64,000 nucleotides of DNA, from assembly GCA_026399315.1 (NCBI GenBank), contig JAPLRF010000026.1, forward strand, positions 28,196 to 92,195. Direction: 5' to 3'. Positions 8,569-17,602 of the stretch are shown one piece after another. Positions within the stretch are counted from its first letter, which is position 1, and the number at the start of each line of letters is the position of its first letter. The translations under genes were made by a program, and so were the position numbers. The notes under the pieces are model-generated. The model was not told where the DNA came from. It did no database searches and worked only from the letters and a program-made list of their open reading frames with translations. Source of the stretch: Gammaproteobacteria bacterium (lineage in GTDB: Bacteria; Pseudomonadota; Gammaproteobacteria; Coxiellales; Coxiellaceae).

Positions 8569-9249
8569 TTAGATTTTCTCGTCCTTGATTGCTTTTATCA
8601 TATAGCCGACGCCACGAATGGTGCGAATTAATTTCGTGCCAAAGCGTTTGCGTAGATTGTGAATATGCACTTCCAGGGCGTTACTATCAATATTCTCCCC
8701 CCAGCCATATAAAGTTTGATTTAATTGATCCCGTGAAATAACCCGACCTGCATTTTCCATTAATTTTTGTAGCAGTGTGAATTCCCGACGTGACAACTCA
8801 ACTGGCTCATCGTTTAAAGTAATAATGTGAGCAGCAGGGTCAATGCTGATCTCGCCATACACCAACAAGGGCTGAACGCGAGACTTTGATCGGCGTTGTA
8901 ATGCGCGCATTCGTGCACACAGTTCATCAAGATCAAAGGGTTTTAATAAATAATCATCTGCGCCGGCGTCAAGGCCTTGAACGCGTGATTCGACCGTGTC
9001 TTTTGCGGTGAGAATTAGAACGGGAACGGGAATGTTTTTTTCACGAATGCGTTTTAAAACATCAAGACCAGACATTTTAGGCAAACCCAGGTCAAGAACA
9101 ACAACATCAAAGCTTTCTTGCTTGCGGGCGAGGGCCTCGTAGGCAGATTTGCCATCTTTGACCCAATCAACGGTGTGGCCATAATGCTTTAACCCAGAAT
9201 AGATCCCGTCTCCTAACAACTCGTCATCCTCGACTAGCAGTACGCGCAT
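8569..9249 (-). CDS. OmpR-family response regulator, QseB/PmrA-like
   Basis: 226 residues. The receiver domain (1-120) has the acidic pocket (E7, D8, D9), phosphoacceptor D53 (VVLDLGLP), T81 and K103 (LLKPF). The winged helix (about 125-220) has the RREFTLLQKLM, SNALEVHIHNLRKR recognition-helix and IRTIRGVGYMI segments typical of OmpR/PhoB. A strong AGGAGG precedes the ATG. In Legionella and Coxiella the PmrA member of this family controls type IV secretion genes; whether this is that orthologue cannot be decided from sequence alone. Transcribed away from gdhB. Confidence 0.93.
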   Translation of the reverse strand: MRVLLVEDDELLGDGIYSGLKHYGHTVDWVKDGKSAYEALARKQESFDVVVLDLGLPKMSGLDVLKRIREKNIPVPVLILTAKDTVESRVQGLDAGADDYLLKPFDLDELCARMRALQRRSKSRVQPLLVYGEISIDPAAHIITLNDEPVELSRREFTLLQKLMENAGRVISRDQLNQTLYGWGENIDSNALEVHIHNLRKRFGTKLIRTIRGVGYMIKAIKDEKI

Positions 9250-9435
9250 AACAACCTCCTCTGTGATGTCATTACCTGTTTAATACTATGATACGGGAGA
9301 TAATTCCATCGCGATAGTATTTGAGCGTTTTTAGGTCGCATGTTAAGATTGGCCATGAATTTTATACGCCCCAGTGGGTATCGGGTTGAAGGATCGCATT
9401 TTTACACTATCAATTATTTTTTAAGGTACTAAAGT

Positions 9436-12400
9436 ATGCCAACAGCAGATCATCCTTCCATGAAATCGCTTATTTCTAAAGTCGTTCAATTTGCCAAAAC
9501 GCAAATTCATGATGAAGCGCAATTGATGCTATTTTCTAACTTTATTCGTTTGTTTTATTCGCATGCGGCGGAAAGCGACCTGAAATCCCGCTCGGTTGCT
9601 GAGTTGTTTGGTATGGTTCATTCTCAGTGGATGTTGGTTAGTCGCCCTCAAAATGCTGCTTGCCCTGCCTTTCGCTTTTTTAACCCCGACCTTGAAAGAG
9701 ATGGCTGGCATACCACGCATACTGTTGTGGAACTGATCATGAAAGATATGCCTTTCATTATCGATAGCGTGCGCATGGAAATGGGTCGTTTGGGTTTTAC
9801 CATTCATTTGATGATTTATATGGGCGGCATGACAATTTGTCGTGATGCAGCAGGATTGGTGACAAAAGTAGAAAGTTATGACGTCAATCACCCCACTTGC
9901 GATTCAATTGAATCTCCGGTTTACCTTGAAATTGACCGGCAAACCGATCCCGCTGTTTTGGCGATGATTGAAGAGAATTTGAGCCGTGTTTTGTCTGATG
10001 TTCAGGTTGTCGTGAACGATTGGAAGCCGATGCAAAAACGCGTTGAAGAATCTATTGAGGATTTGTCTCATGCGGTAAAAACCTTATCAAAAGAAGAAGT
10101 GAAAGAATCAATTTCATTTTTGCAATGGTTGTTAGACGGGCAATTTACTTTTTTGGGTGTGCGCGATTATGAGGTGGTGGGTGAGGGTGATGCGATGGCA
10201 TTGCATTTAATTCCCCATTCTGGTCTTGGTGTATTGCGTAATGAAAGTCACAGTCAGGTGACGCGTCAATTTTCGGCGCTACCTGACTCTGCACGTGAGC
10301 TCATGCTTTCAACTAATCAATTGCTTGTGATCTCCAAGACTAACACGGTTTCAACGGTGCATCGTCTTGCCTACACGGACTATATCGGCGTTAAACGCTT
10401 TAATGAACAGGGGAAATTAATCGGTGAGCGACGCATTATTGGTTTGTATACCTCAACAGCCTATAGCAGTCATCCCAAACAAATTCCTTTTTTAAGACAT
10501 AAAGTTGTTTCTGTTCTTCAAAAATCGGGATTACCGCCAAAAAGTCATGCGGGAAAAGATTTAATGCATATCCTTGAAACGTTCCCACGTGATGATTTAT
10601 TTCAAGCGCCAGTTGATGAGTTGTATCACATTGCAATGGGCATTTTAAATTTACAGGATCGCCGTAAAACCAGTTTATTTGTACGTGAAGATGCTTATGG
10701 GCGTTATGTCTCTTGTTTGGTTTTTGTGCCACGCGATAATTTCAATTCAAGTTTAATTACGCGCATTCAAAATGTATTGATGGAAACATTTCAAGGTGTT
10801 GAAGCAAATTATTACACCTATTTTTATACGGCGTTATTAACGCGTATTCATTACATTATCCGTGTTCCCTCAAAAAAGAAATTGCGTTATAACATTGAAG
10901 CATTAACTGAACGTTTAATAGAAGTATCTAAATCATGGAAAGAGGGTTTTAAAGAATCTGCTTTGGGATATTTCGGAGAAGAGCGGGGCAATGCACTGGT
11001 AAGTCGCTACAAAGGTGCTTTTTCTGCGGGATATCGCGAAGCTTTTACGCCTATGCATGCGCTCTCTGATATAGAGCATATTGAAGCATTGTCTAATACT
11101 GATGCATTGGGAATGAGCTTGTATCGCCCATTGTGTGCGACACAACAAGAAATTAAATTTAAATTATTTCGTTATCAAGAAACGGTTCCTTTGTCTGATG
11201 CATTGCCTATTTTGGAAAATATGGGTTTGCGTGTCATTGAAGAACAACCTTATCAGTTAGATTTTAAAGACGGTCGCCAATTATGGATTAATGATTTCAG
11301 TTTAATTTTCTCTAAAGAAACGCCCTTAGATGTTGATCAGGTTCGACCTATTTTTCAAGAAGCCTTTAATAAGATTTGGTTGGGCGAAGCTGAGAATGAT
11401 TTGTTAAATGCTTTAGTATTAGAGGCGCAATTAAATTGGCGTGAAATTGCTTTATTGCGTGCATACACAAAATATTTACGACAAACGGGATTCACTTATA
11501 GTTCACAATATGTCGCCGAAACATTTTTAAAATATCCCGAGATTGCAAAAGCATTTGTACAATTGTTTCATGGTTTGTTTGATCCCGCACAACAGCCGTC
11601 AACAAATACAGTTGTACAAATTGAAATAGCCATTCGCCAACAAATTGAAGATGTGATTTTGCTGGATGAAGACCGTATTTTTCGACAAATGCTCTCTGTG
11701 ATCCAAGCCACTTTGCGTACCAACTTCTATCAACACAATAAGGTGGATATTTCCTTTAAATTATCCCCTTCCAAAATCCCTGAAATGCCGTTGCCATTAC
11801 CGATGTTTGAAATCTTTGTTTATTCCCCGCGTTTTGAAGGCATTCATTTGCGTTCTGCAAAAGTGGCTCGCGGTGGATTGCGTTGGTCGGATCGCCGAGA
11901 AGATTTTAGAACAGAAGTATTGGGATTAATGAAAGCGCAACAAGTTAAAAACGCGGTCATCGTGCCGGCGGGGGCGAAAGGGGGATTTGTTCCTAAGAAT
12001 TTACCGATAAATGGTTCGCGCGATGAAATCATGGCTGAAGCAATCGCATGCTATAAAGGCTTTATTCAAGGTCTTTTGGATATTACAGATAATTTTCATG
12101 GCTTTGATGTGATTCGTCCAAAGGACACTATTTGTTACGATGATGCAGATCCTTACCTGGTGGTTGCAGCGGATAAAGGAACGGCGACTTTTTCAGATAT
12201 TGCAAATCAAATTGCAATGGATAATGGGTTTTGGTTGGGTGATGCTTTTGCGTCTGGTGGCTCAAGTGGTTACGATCATAAAAAGATGGGGATTACGGCA
12301 CGCGGCGCTTGGGTTTCGGCAGAAAGACATTTCCAAGGATTGAATATCAACGTCGACAACACTGAAATTACAGTTGTCGGCGTGGGTGATTTAAGTGGCG

Positions 12401-14301
12401 ATGTATTTGGTAATGGTGTTTTATTATCGCCCCATTTGAAATTACTGGCTGCGTTTAATCATATGCATATTTTTTTGGACCCTAATCCAAATCCTCAGAA
12501 GAGTTTTGAAGAGCGCCAAAGAATATTTGCATTGCCACGATCAACATGGGCAGATTATTCCGCTGAATTAATTTCTGAAGGCGGCGGTATTTATCCGCGA
12601 GCAGCAAAATTTATCACAATTACCCCTGAAATAAAGGCGATGCTGGAAATCAGTGATGATCGTTTGGCGCCCAATGATTTAATTCGTGCAATTTTAAAAG
12701 CACCGGTTGATTTGATTTGGAATGGCGGCATTGGTACTTATGTCAAAGCAATAGAAGAAACGCATGCGGCTGTGGGTGATCGCACGAATGATGCTGTCCG
12801 CGTGAATGGCGCTGATTTGCGCGCGCGTGTCGTGGTTGAAGGCGGTAATTTAGGGTGTACGCAATTGGGTCGAATTGAATATGCTGCACTGGGGGGCTTA
12901 ATTAACACTGATTTTATAGACAATTCTGGCGGTGTGGATTGTTCTGATCATGAAGTGAATATTAAAATTTTATTGAATACAATTGTTGAAGCAGGGGATT
13001 TAACCCTAAAACAACGCAATCAAATATTGGCGTCAATGACAGAAGAAGTGTCGAGCTTGGTTTTACAAAATAACTACCATCAGAATCAAGCGGTGAGTTT
13101 TTTAACAGCGATGTCACCTAAAAATATGAGTTTGTATGTGCATTATCTGGATGTGCAAGAACAAGCGGGCAAAATTAACCGTGAATTGGAATATTTACCG
13201 GATGCAAAAACGTTGTTAGAGCGCCGTTCTAACGGCCTGGGTTTAACGCGTCCTGAAGCGGCTGTTTTATTTTCCTATAGCAAAATTATTTTAAAAGAAG
13301 ACATTAGGCAATCTGATTTATTAACAGACCCTGCACTCACTGATTTTATTAAAAATGCTTTTCCAACTGTGTTATGTAAAAAATACAGTGATTATATTTT
13401 TAATCATCGTCTTCGCAATGAGATTTTAGCAACGCAATTGAGTAATCATTTAGTGTCTCACATGGGTATTACCTTTGTTCATCAAATGGAAGACGAAACA
13501 GGTGCATCTGTTTCAGCGATTGTCCGTGCCTTTACGGTTGCTTTTACTATTTTCCACACGGCAGAAATGGTTGCTGATATTGAAGCGCTGGATTATCGTG
13601 TTGATATGTTATTACAATTTCAAATGATGGATGAGGTGATTCGCTTGGTGCGTCGGGCGACGCGTTGGTTATTGCGTAATTGGCGCGAACAAATTTCGAT
13701 TCCAAAAATGATTGCCTGTTTTGAGCCGCACATTAAAGGGTTATATAAACGCTTACCTAAATTATTAGTGGGTACGGACAAAGAAGGTGTGGATGCGCGT
13801 CGTGATCAATTAATTGCAGATCAAGTACCCGAAGAAATCGCAACGCGTATTGCAAGCGTTCGATCGATGGTGCACGCATTGAATATTATTGAAGCGGCTA
13901 ACGCACAATCGGAAGATGTGTATCATGTTGCTCAGGTCTACTTTAATTTAGTGGATCGTTTGGATTTGCATTGGTTTCGCGATAAGATCAACGATCATCC
14001 TGTCACACACCGATGGTCAGTGTTAGCCAAGGCGGCTTTTAGAGGTGACTTGGATTTAATACAGCGCCAACTCACTGCCAGTGTGATAGCACTAGATGTG
14101 CCAACAAAAAATGTAGCGCAACGCGTTACTATTTGGTTAGGGCGACACGAAGATTTGGTTGCACGCTGGAGAATGATTTTAACGGATTTGCGCAGTGAAT
14201 CCGTTGCGGATTTTGCCATTATTTCAGTTGGCATACGTGAATTGTTTGATTTGGCGCAAGCGAGTAGCGTCGGTGCCGAAAAACAATTTTTGTCATTATA
14301 A
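9436..14301 (+). CDS. gdhB: NAD-specific glutamate dehydrogenase, large type
   Basis: 1621 residues, normal for the 180-kDa class of NAD-glutamate dehydrogenases. It oxidises glutamate to 2-oxoglutarate and ammonium, usually allosterically controlled. The N-terminal half holds the ACT-like regulatory regions; the catalytic core lies at about residues 790-1180, with the diagnostic KVARGGLRWSDR, VPAGAKGGFVPK (substrate-binding Lys) and VVEGGNLGCTQLGR segments. The C-terminal tail is the family's helical domain. The upstream 187 bases must contain promoters for both this gene and the divergent two-component operon. Amino-acid catabolism is consistent with the leucine dehydrogenase and asparaginase elsewhere in the window. 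Confidence 0.95.
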   Translation: MPTADHPSMKSLISKVVQFAKTQIHDEAQLMLFSNFIRLFYSHAAESDLKSRSVAELFGMVHSQWMLVSRPQNAACPAFRFFNPDLERDGWHTTHTVVELIMKDMPFIIDSVRMEMGRLGFTIHLMIYMGGMTICRDAAGLVTKVESYDVNHPTCDSIESPVYLEIDRQTDPAVLAMIEENLSRVLSDVQVVVNDWKPMQKRVEESIEDLSHAVKTLSKEEVKESISFLQWLLDGQFTFLGVRDYEVVGEGDAMALHLIPHSGLGVLRNESHSQVTRQFSALPDSARELMLSTNQLLVISKTNTVSTVHRLAYTDYIGVKRFNEQGKLIGERRIIGLYTSTAYSSHPKQIPFLRHKVVSVLQKSGLPPKSHAGKDLMHILETFPRDDLFQAPVDELYHIAMGILNLQDRRKTSLFVREDAYGRYVSCLVFVPRDNFNSSLITRIQNVLMETFQGVEANYYTYFYTALLTRIHYIIRVPSKKKLRYNIEALTERLIEVSKSWKEGFKESALGYFGEERGNALVSRYKGAFSAGYREAFTPMHALSDIEHIEALSNTDALGMSLYRPLCATQQEIKFKLFRYQETVPLSDALPILENMGLRVIEEQPYQLDFKDGRQLWINDFSLIFSKETPLDVDQVRPIFQEAFNKIWLGEAENDLLNALVLEAQLNWREIALLRAYTKYLRQTGFTYSSQYVAETFLKYPEIAKAFVQLFHGLFDPAQQPSTNTVVQIEIAIRQQIEDVILLDEDRIFRQMLSVIQATLRTNFYQHNKVDISFKLSPSKIPEMPLPLPMFEIFVYSPRFEGIHLRSAKVARGGLRWSDRREDFRTEVLGLMKAQQVKNAVIVPAGAKGGFVPKNLPINGSRDEIMAEAIACYKGFIQGLLDITDNFHGFDVIRPKDTICYDDADPYLVVAADKGTATFSDIANQIAMDNGFWLGDAFASGGSSGYDHKKMGITARGAWVSAERHFQGLNINVDNTEITVVGVGDLSGDVFGNGVLLSPHLKLLAAFNHMHIFLDPNPNPQKSFEERQRIFALPRSTWADYSAELISEGGGIYPRAAKFITITPEIKAMLEISDDRLAPNDLIRAILKAPVDLIWNGGIGTYVKAIEETHAAVGDRTNDAVRVNGADLRARVVVEGGNLGCTQLGRIEYAALGGLINTDFIDNSGGVDCSDHEVNIKILLNTIVEAGDLTLKQRNQILASMTEEVSSLVLQNNYHQNQAVSFLTAMSPKNMSLYVHYLDVQEQAGKINRELEYLPDAKTLLERRSNGLGLTRPEAAVLFSYSKIILKEDIRQSDLLTDPALTDFIKNAFPTVLCKKYSDYIFNHRLRNEILATQLSNHLVSHMGITFVHQMEDETGASVSAIVRAFTVAFTIFHTAEMVADIEALDYRVDMLLQFQMMDEVIRLVRRATRWLLRNWREQISIPKMIACFEPHIKGLYKRLPKLLVGTDKEGVDARRDQLIADQVPEEIATRIASVRSMVHALNIIEAANAQSEDVYHVAQVYFNLVDRLDLHWFRDKINDHPVTHRWSVLAKAAFRGDLDLIQRQLTASVIALDVPTKNVAQRVTIWLGRHEDLVARWRMILTDLRSESVADFAIISVGIRELFDLAQASSVGAEKQFLSL

Positions 14302-14386
14302 TTATAGTGAAAAAGCATGAGTGGATATTATGTAGCCACCCCAAAATTCTTTGTCACGGTCACAGTATATTAGGGAACGAACAAAC

Positions 14387-15244
14387 ATGGATATCATCGG
14401 AAAAAAAATAGACGTCAAAGGATCCCTAATGCATTATTACGATGAGGGTTCAGGTGATCCTATTTTATTTTTACATGGCATGCCGACATCAGCCTATCTT
14501 TGGCGTAACATTATCCCTGTTTTAGCGCCGTATGCGCGCTGCATTGCACCTGATTTAATTGGTATGGGTGAATCCGATAAGCCTGATATTGAATACCGTG
14601 TTTTTGACCATATTGCCTATATCGAATCCTTTATTGAAGCGCTGGAATTAAAAAATATTACCTTGGTATTGCATGGCTGGGGTTCTGTTATTGGGCTTGA
14701 TTATGCCCGTCGTCATGAAAAAAACATTAAAGCGATTGCCTTTTACGAATCTCATTTGCAGCCAGTTACCCATTGGAATCAGTTGTCATTGCCTGTCCAA
14801 CAATTTGCAACACTATTAAATAGACCGGGTGCAAGTTATCGTGCCGTGATTAAACAGAATTATTTAATTGAAAAAATATTACCGCGCAGTATTATTCGCG
14901 AATTAACGGATGAAGAAATGACGCATTATCGCGCACCTTTTCCAACACCCGAAAGTCGAAAGCCATTGTGGCAATATGTGAATGATTTGCCATTGGGGAA
15001 AGGTCCCGATGACGTTGTCAAATTAATTCAAGCTTATTGTGATTGGCTGCAAAAAACAACGCTCCCCAAACTGTTGTTGTATGCTATGCCGGGTTTTATG
15101 ACAACGATGGATGATGTGCAATGGGCGAGCAAACATTTTCCCAATATTAAATTAGCAGCCTTAGATGATGCTATGCACCTGGCGCAAGAATCCATTGCAG
15201 CGCAATTCTCCTCGGCATTACTGAACTGGTATTTAAATATATAA
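14387..15244 (+). CDS. Haloalkane-dehalogenase-like alpha/beta hydrolase, nucleophile missing
   Basis: 285 residues from the ATG at 14387, preceded by AGGGA. The fold and many family positions match haloalkane dehalogenases: HGMPTSAYLWRNIIP after strand 3, DLIGMGESDKPD, the nucleophile elbow VLHGWGSVIGLDYA, the acid-region Glu in FYESH, and a C-terminal His in DAMHLAQES. In active enzymes the elbow reads HDWGS; here Asp is Gly97 (codon GGC). The halide-binding Asn of HGNPTS is Met32. Catalysis by the standard covalent mechanism is therefore not expected. It could bind a ligand, carry out another reaction or be decaying. No overlap with neighbours. Confidence 0.85.
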   Translation: MDIIGKKIDVKGSLMHYYDEGSGDPILFLHGMPTSAYLWRNIIPVLAPYARCIAPDLIGMGESDKPDIEYRVFDHIAYIESFIEALELKNITLVLHGWGSVIGLDYARRHEKNIKAIAFYESHLQPVTHWNQLSLPVQQFATLLNRPGASYRAVIKQNYLIEKILPRSIIRELTDEEMTHYRAPFPTPESRKPLWQYVNDLPLGKGPDDVVKLIQAYCDWLQKTTLPKLLLYAMPGFMTTMDDVQWASKHFPNIKLAALDDAMHLAQESIAAQFSSALLNWYLNI

Positions 15245-15245
15245 A

Positions 15246-15282
15246 TCAGCTTCGGCGTCTCGAACGTCAGCGAGTGGAACCT
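15246..15282. repeat. Palindromic 'CGTTAG/CGTCAG' repeat copy
   Basis: GTCTCGAACGTCAGCGAGTGG carries the AACGTCAGCGAGTGGAA motif also found at 30930 and 41870. It lies between the dehalogenase-like gene and the small lipoprotein gene. Confidence 0.5.
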
Positions 15283-15325
15283 AAACCATGCAAGGCAATT
15301 TAAAAATATATAAAGGATATGGCGT

Positions 15326-15460
15326 ATGAAAAAAACACTTTTTTTATTTATCTTCTTATTTTCATGCGGCCTTTTATCCGGCTGCGGCTCTGTCAACTAT
15401 GCGCCCGGAAAAGCGTATATTAATGCAGAACCCGGTTTTGCCGCGCAAGATTCAGAGTGA
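15326..15460 (+). CDS. 44-residue lipoprotein
   Basis: Short open frame with AAGGAT upstream and a complete lipoprotein signal: MKKT, a Phe/Leu-rich hydrophobic core, then LLSGC with the lipidated Cys at residue 20. The mature peptide is only about 25 residues (CGSVNYAPGKAYINAEPGFA). This size and style match entericidin-like or LptM/YifL-like small envelope lipoproteins, but I cannot place it in a family. The good signal and ribosome site argue that it is a real gene. Confidence 0.65.
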   Translation: MKKTLFLFIFLFSCGLLSGCGSVNYAPGKAYINAEPGFAAQDSE

Positions 15461-15468
15461 ATATTAAA

Positions 15469-15596
15469 TAGTTCAGACGTGGGCGGCGGTCCATGCGCGT
15501 CGTTAGCGGGTGGCGAAGCGTTTTATGCTTATAAATAAGCTATTATGTTTTTCGTGCTGGCTAACGCCAGAACTTCCGTACCCATTCACTGGCCCA
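15469..15596. repeat. Palindromic repeat element between lipoprotein gene and tgt
   Basis: The left part reads GTCGTTAGCGGGTGGCGAAG; the right part, read on the minus strand, reads AGTGAATGGGTACGGAAG followed by TTCTGGCGTTAGCCAG. Both halves belong to the family also seen at 29574-29668 and 36996-37037, arranged here as an inverted pair. Confidence 0.65.
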
Positions 15597-15632
15597 CTGA
15601 AAAACGACGCTTCATGCATTGTAAATACACAA

Positions 15633-16790
15633 TTATTCCTTAGAAATGCAGTCTCGCATCACATCACAGGTTTTTTGCATAACATGAATGTTGTGAATAC
15701 AAGCAAGGTTATGATAAGCCGGTGCTTTTATTTTAAATAAATAGTGCAAATACGCGCGCGAATGATTTTGACAAGTGTGGCAGTCGCATCCTTTTAAAAT
15801 GGGATTGTCATCTTTTGCGTAAATACCTTTTTTAATAATCAACTGGCCTTTTGGCTCGCCGTGATAATTAAATTTAACCCAATCACCCTCGGGCTCAGCA
15901 AATCCATGATACAAACTGCCGTGTCGTGCATTACGTGTCGGACCAACGCAATCGAAAATATCCACGCCACATTTGACGACATCGATTAAATCTTGCGGAT
16001 GTAAACCGACGCCCATTGTATAGCGAATTTTATTTTCAGGCAGAATGGGGCGCACCCATTCAATTATTTTTTCAGTGATCGGCATGTTAAAACCAATGGA
16101 TTCGCCACCGATTGCAATGCCATCTAAATTTGCATCTACAATAAACTGCGCGCTTTGTTCGCGCAAAGATTGATATTGTCCGCCTTGAATAATGCCAAAA
16201 AGCGCTTGTTTATGGCCATAAAAAGAATTCGGATTTTTTTCATGAATTTCTTTTGATAGCAGCAACCAGCGATGTGTGCGTTCCATTATTTTAATGGCTT
16301 CGGTCTCTGAAATAGAATCAGGCGTGCACTGATCAAACGCCATGATAATATCAGCCCCAATGTTTTTTTGCGCATCAATAGAAGTTTGCGCATTTAAGAT
16401 AATTTTTTGGCCGGTGATAGGGTGCTTAAATTGCGCGCCATTTTCAGTAATCTTACAGATATCCGAATTGTTCGATAAGCTGAAGACTTGAAATCCGCCA
16501 CTGTCGGTTAACATGGGTTTGTGCCAGCCCATAAATTTATGCATGCCACCAGCCGCTTGTAAAATTTCCATGCCGGGGGCGACCAACATGTGATAGGTAT
16601 TGCCACCCAAAATAATTTGGCTGTTACTTGCCGTTAAATCATCTGGCGTCATTAAATTAACAAATGCGCGCGTGCCAACGGGCATAAATGCAGGCGTTAA
16701 TACATCACCGTGCGGCGTACTCATTTTCATGATGCGTGCGTGGGTGTGGGTATGTTTTTTTATGAGTTCGCTGGAAAAGTTATTTTTCAT
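15633..16790 (-). CDS. tgt: Queuine tRNA-ribosyltransferase
   Basis: 385 residues. It exchanges guanine-34 for preQ1 in tRNAs with GUN anticodons. Signatures: MPVGTRAFVNLMTPDD, TDSGGFQVFSL with the catalytic Asp, DQCTP, GGESIG, the second Asp in FDCVGPTRNARHG, and the zinc site CDCHTCQNHSRAYLHYL. It is the third gene of an operon: its ATG overlaps the MNT stop codon as ATGA. queG, a later enzyme of the same pathway, lies at 47.8 kb. Confidence 0.95.
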   Translation of the reverse strand: MKNNFSSELIKKHTHTHARIMKMSTPHGDVLTPAFMPVGTRAFVNLMTPDDLTASNSQIILGGNTYHMLVAPGMEILQAAGGMHKFMGWHKPMLTDSGGFQVFSLSNNSDICKITENGAQFKHPITGQKIILNAQTSIDAQKNIGADIIMAFDQCTPDSISETEAIKIMERTHRWLLLSKEIHEKNPNSFYGHKQALFGIIQGGQYQSLREQSAQFIVDANLDGIAIGGESIGFNMPITEKIIEWVRPILPENKIRYTMGVGLHPQDLIDVVKCGVDIFDCVGPTRNARHGSLYHGFAEPEGDWVKFNYHGEPKGQLIIKKGIYAKDDNPILKGCDCHTCQNHSRAYLHYLFKIKAPAYHNLACIHNIHVMQKTCDVMRDCISKE

Positions 16791-17101
16791 AGGGGGTTTA
16801 AATCGGCTAATTGAATAATCTCGTGTTTTTTCTGAATGATTTTTTTAAAATCAGCGTCAATGCTCGACCAGTCAATCAAATCTACTTTGTAGGGTAAATC
16901 ACTGTCAGATAGTGCTATTGTTAATTCTGTCATGATATTTATATCAAGTGGGGTTTGTGTGATTATTGCTAAATCAATGTCAGAATGGGGTTTTATATTG
17001 TCGGTTGTGCGGGATCCAAATAACCACACACTGCAATGGGGAATAAATTTTTTTAAAATGCTATTTAGTAAATGAAGTGATTTTTTTTCTAAATTGATCA
17101 T
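16787..17101 (-). CDS. MNT-type nucleotidyltransferase (antitoxin-like)
   Basis: 104 residues, a minimal nucleotidyltransferase fold. The GSRTTDNIKPHSDIDLAI segment carries the GSx10DxD signature (D41, D43), and KVDLIDW may supply the third carboxylate. Family members in HEPN-MNT pairs neutralise the HEPN toxin, in some cases by adding AMP to it. ATGA overlaps with both the preceding HEPN gene and the following tgt show translational coupling. Confidence 0.88.
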   Translation of the reverse strand: MINLEKKSLHLLNSILKKFIPHCSVWLFGSRTTDNIKPHSDIDLAIITQTPLDINIMTELTIALSDSDLPYKVDLIDWSSIDADFKKIIQKKHEIIQLADLNPL

Positions 17102-17526
17102 CGATTTTTTTCTTGTATTCTTATTAGTAAATTATGCGCATCATCGTAAAATTCAGTTGCGCTTTGATAAACGCTTTTTGCATAATCTGCGCGATAGGTT
17201 TGTGACGTTAAATTTCGTTGGTGTCGATAAACAAGCCATTTTTTAGGATCTTGTATATAAGTTTTTTCAGCACCTTCTCGGATTAATTCTTGAAATGACA
17301 TGCCATCAATCAATGAGGGGGTCGCTGATTCTTTTTCCAGTTGGCGTTTTAATGTTTTGAAACTGAGCTCATAAGAAAATTCAAAATTTTGTATGACACC
17401 TGCTTGTAGTGTTTCTTTTAAATCAATAGATGCTTTGGGATCAAGCAAATATTGTTTTGAAATAACAATACTGCGCTGTAGTGAATCCAGTGCATTTTCA
17501 AGAGCTTGTGTGTTTATTTTAGTCAT
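17098..17526 (-). CDS. HEPN-domain protein, HI0074 family, altered RX4H motif
   Basis: 142 residues, all helical. It is the partner of the MNT protein (HI0074/HI0073-type pair). HEPN toxins carry an R-X4-6-H RNase motif; related proteins read RNLTSHTY, but here it is RNLTSQTY (R104, Q109; codon CAA), so the catalytic His is absent. It may be an inactive toxin, or this branch may never have been an RNase. First gene of the HEPN-MNT-tgt operon, preceded by a repeat copy. Confidence 0.85.
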   Translation of the reverse strand: MTKINTQALENALDSLQRSIVISKQYLLDPKASIDLKETLQAGVIQNFEFSYELSFKTLKRQLEKESATPSLIDGMSFQELIREGAEKTYIQDPKKWLVYRHQRNLTSQTYRADYAKSVYQSATEFYDDAHNLLIRIQEKNR

Positions 17527-17550
17527 AGTCCACAGTATATCAGTTATTAA

Positions 17551-17590
17551 ACAGTTCAGAAACCGGGGCGGTGACCCTTGTGTGAATCTG
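17551..17590. repeat. Dispersed palindromic repeat copy 2
   Basis: TTCAGAAACCGGGGCGGTGA and CCCTTGTGTGAATCTGG match the copies at 39652 and 39713. It sits between the HEPN gene start and the end of the E2 gene. Confidence 0.65.
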
Positions 17591-17602
17591 GCCCCGTGTT
17601 AC

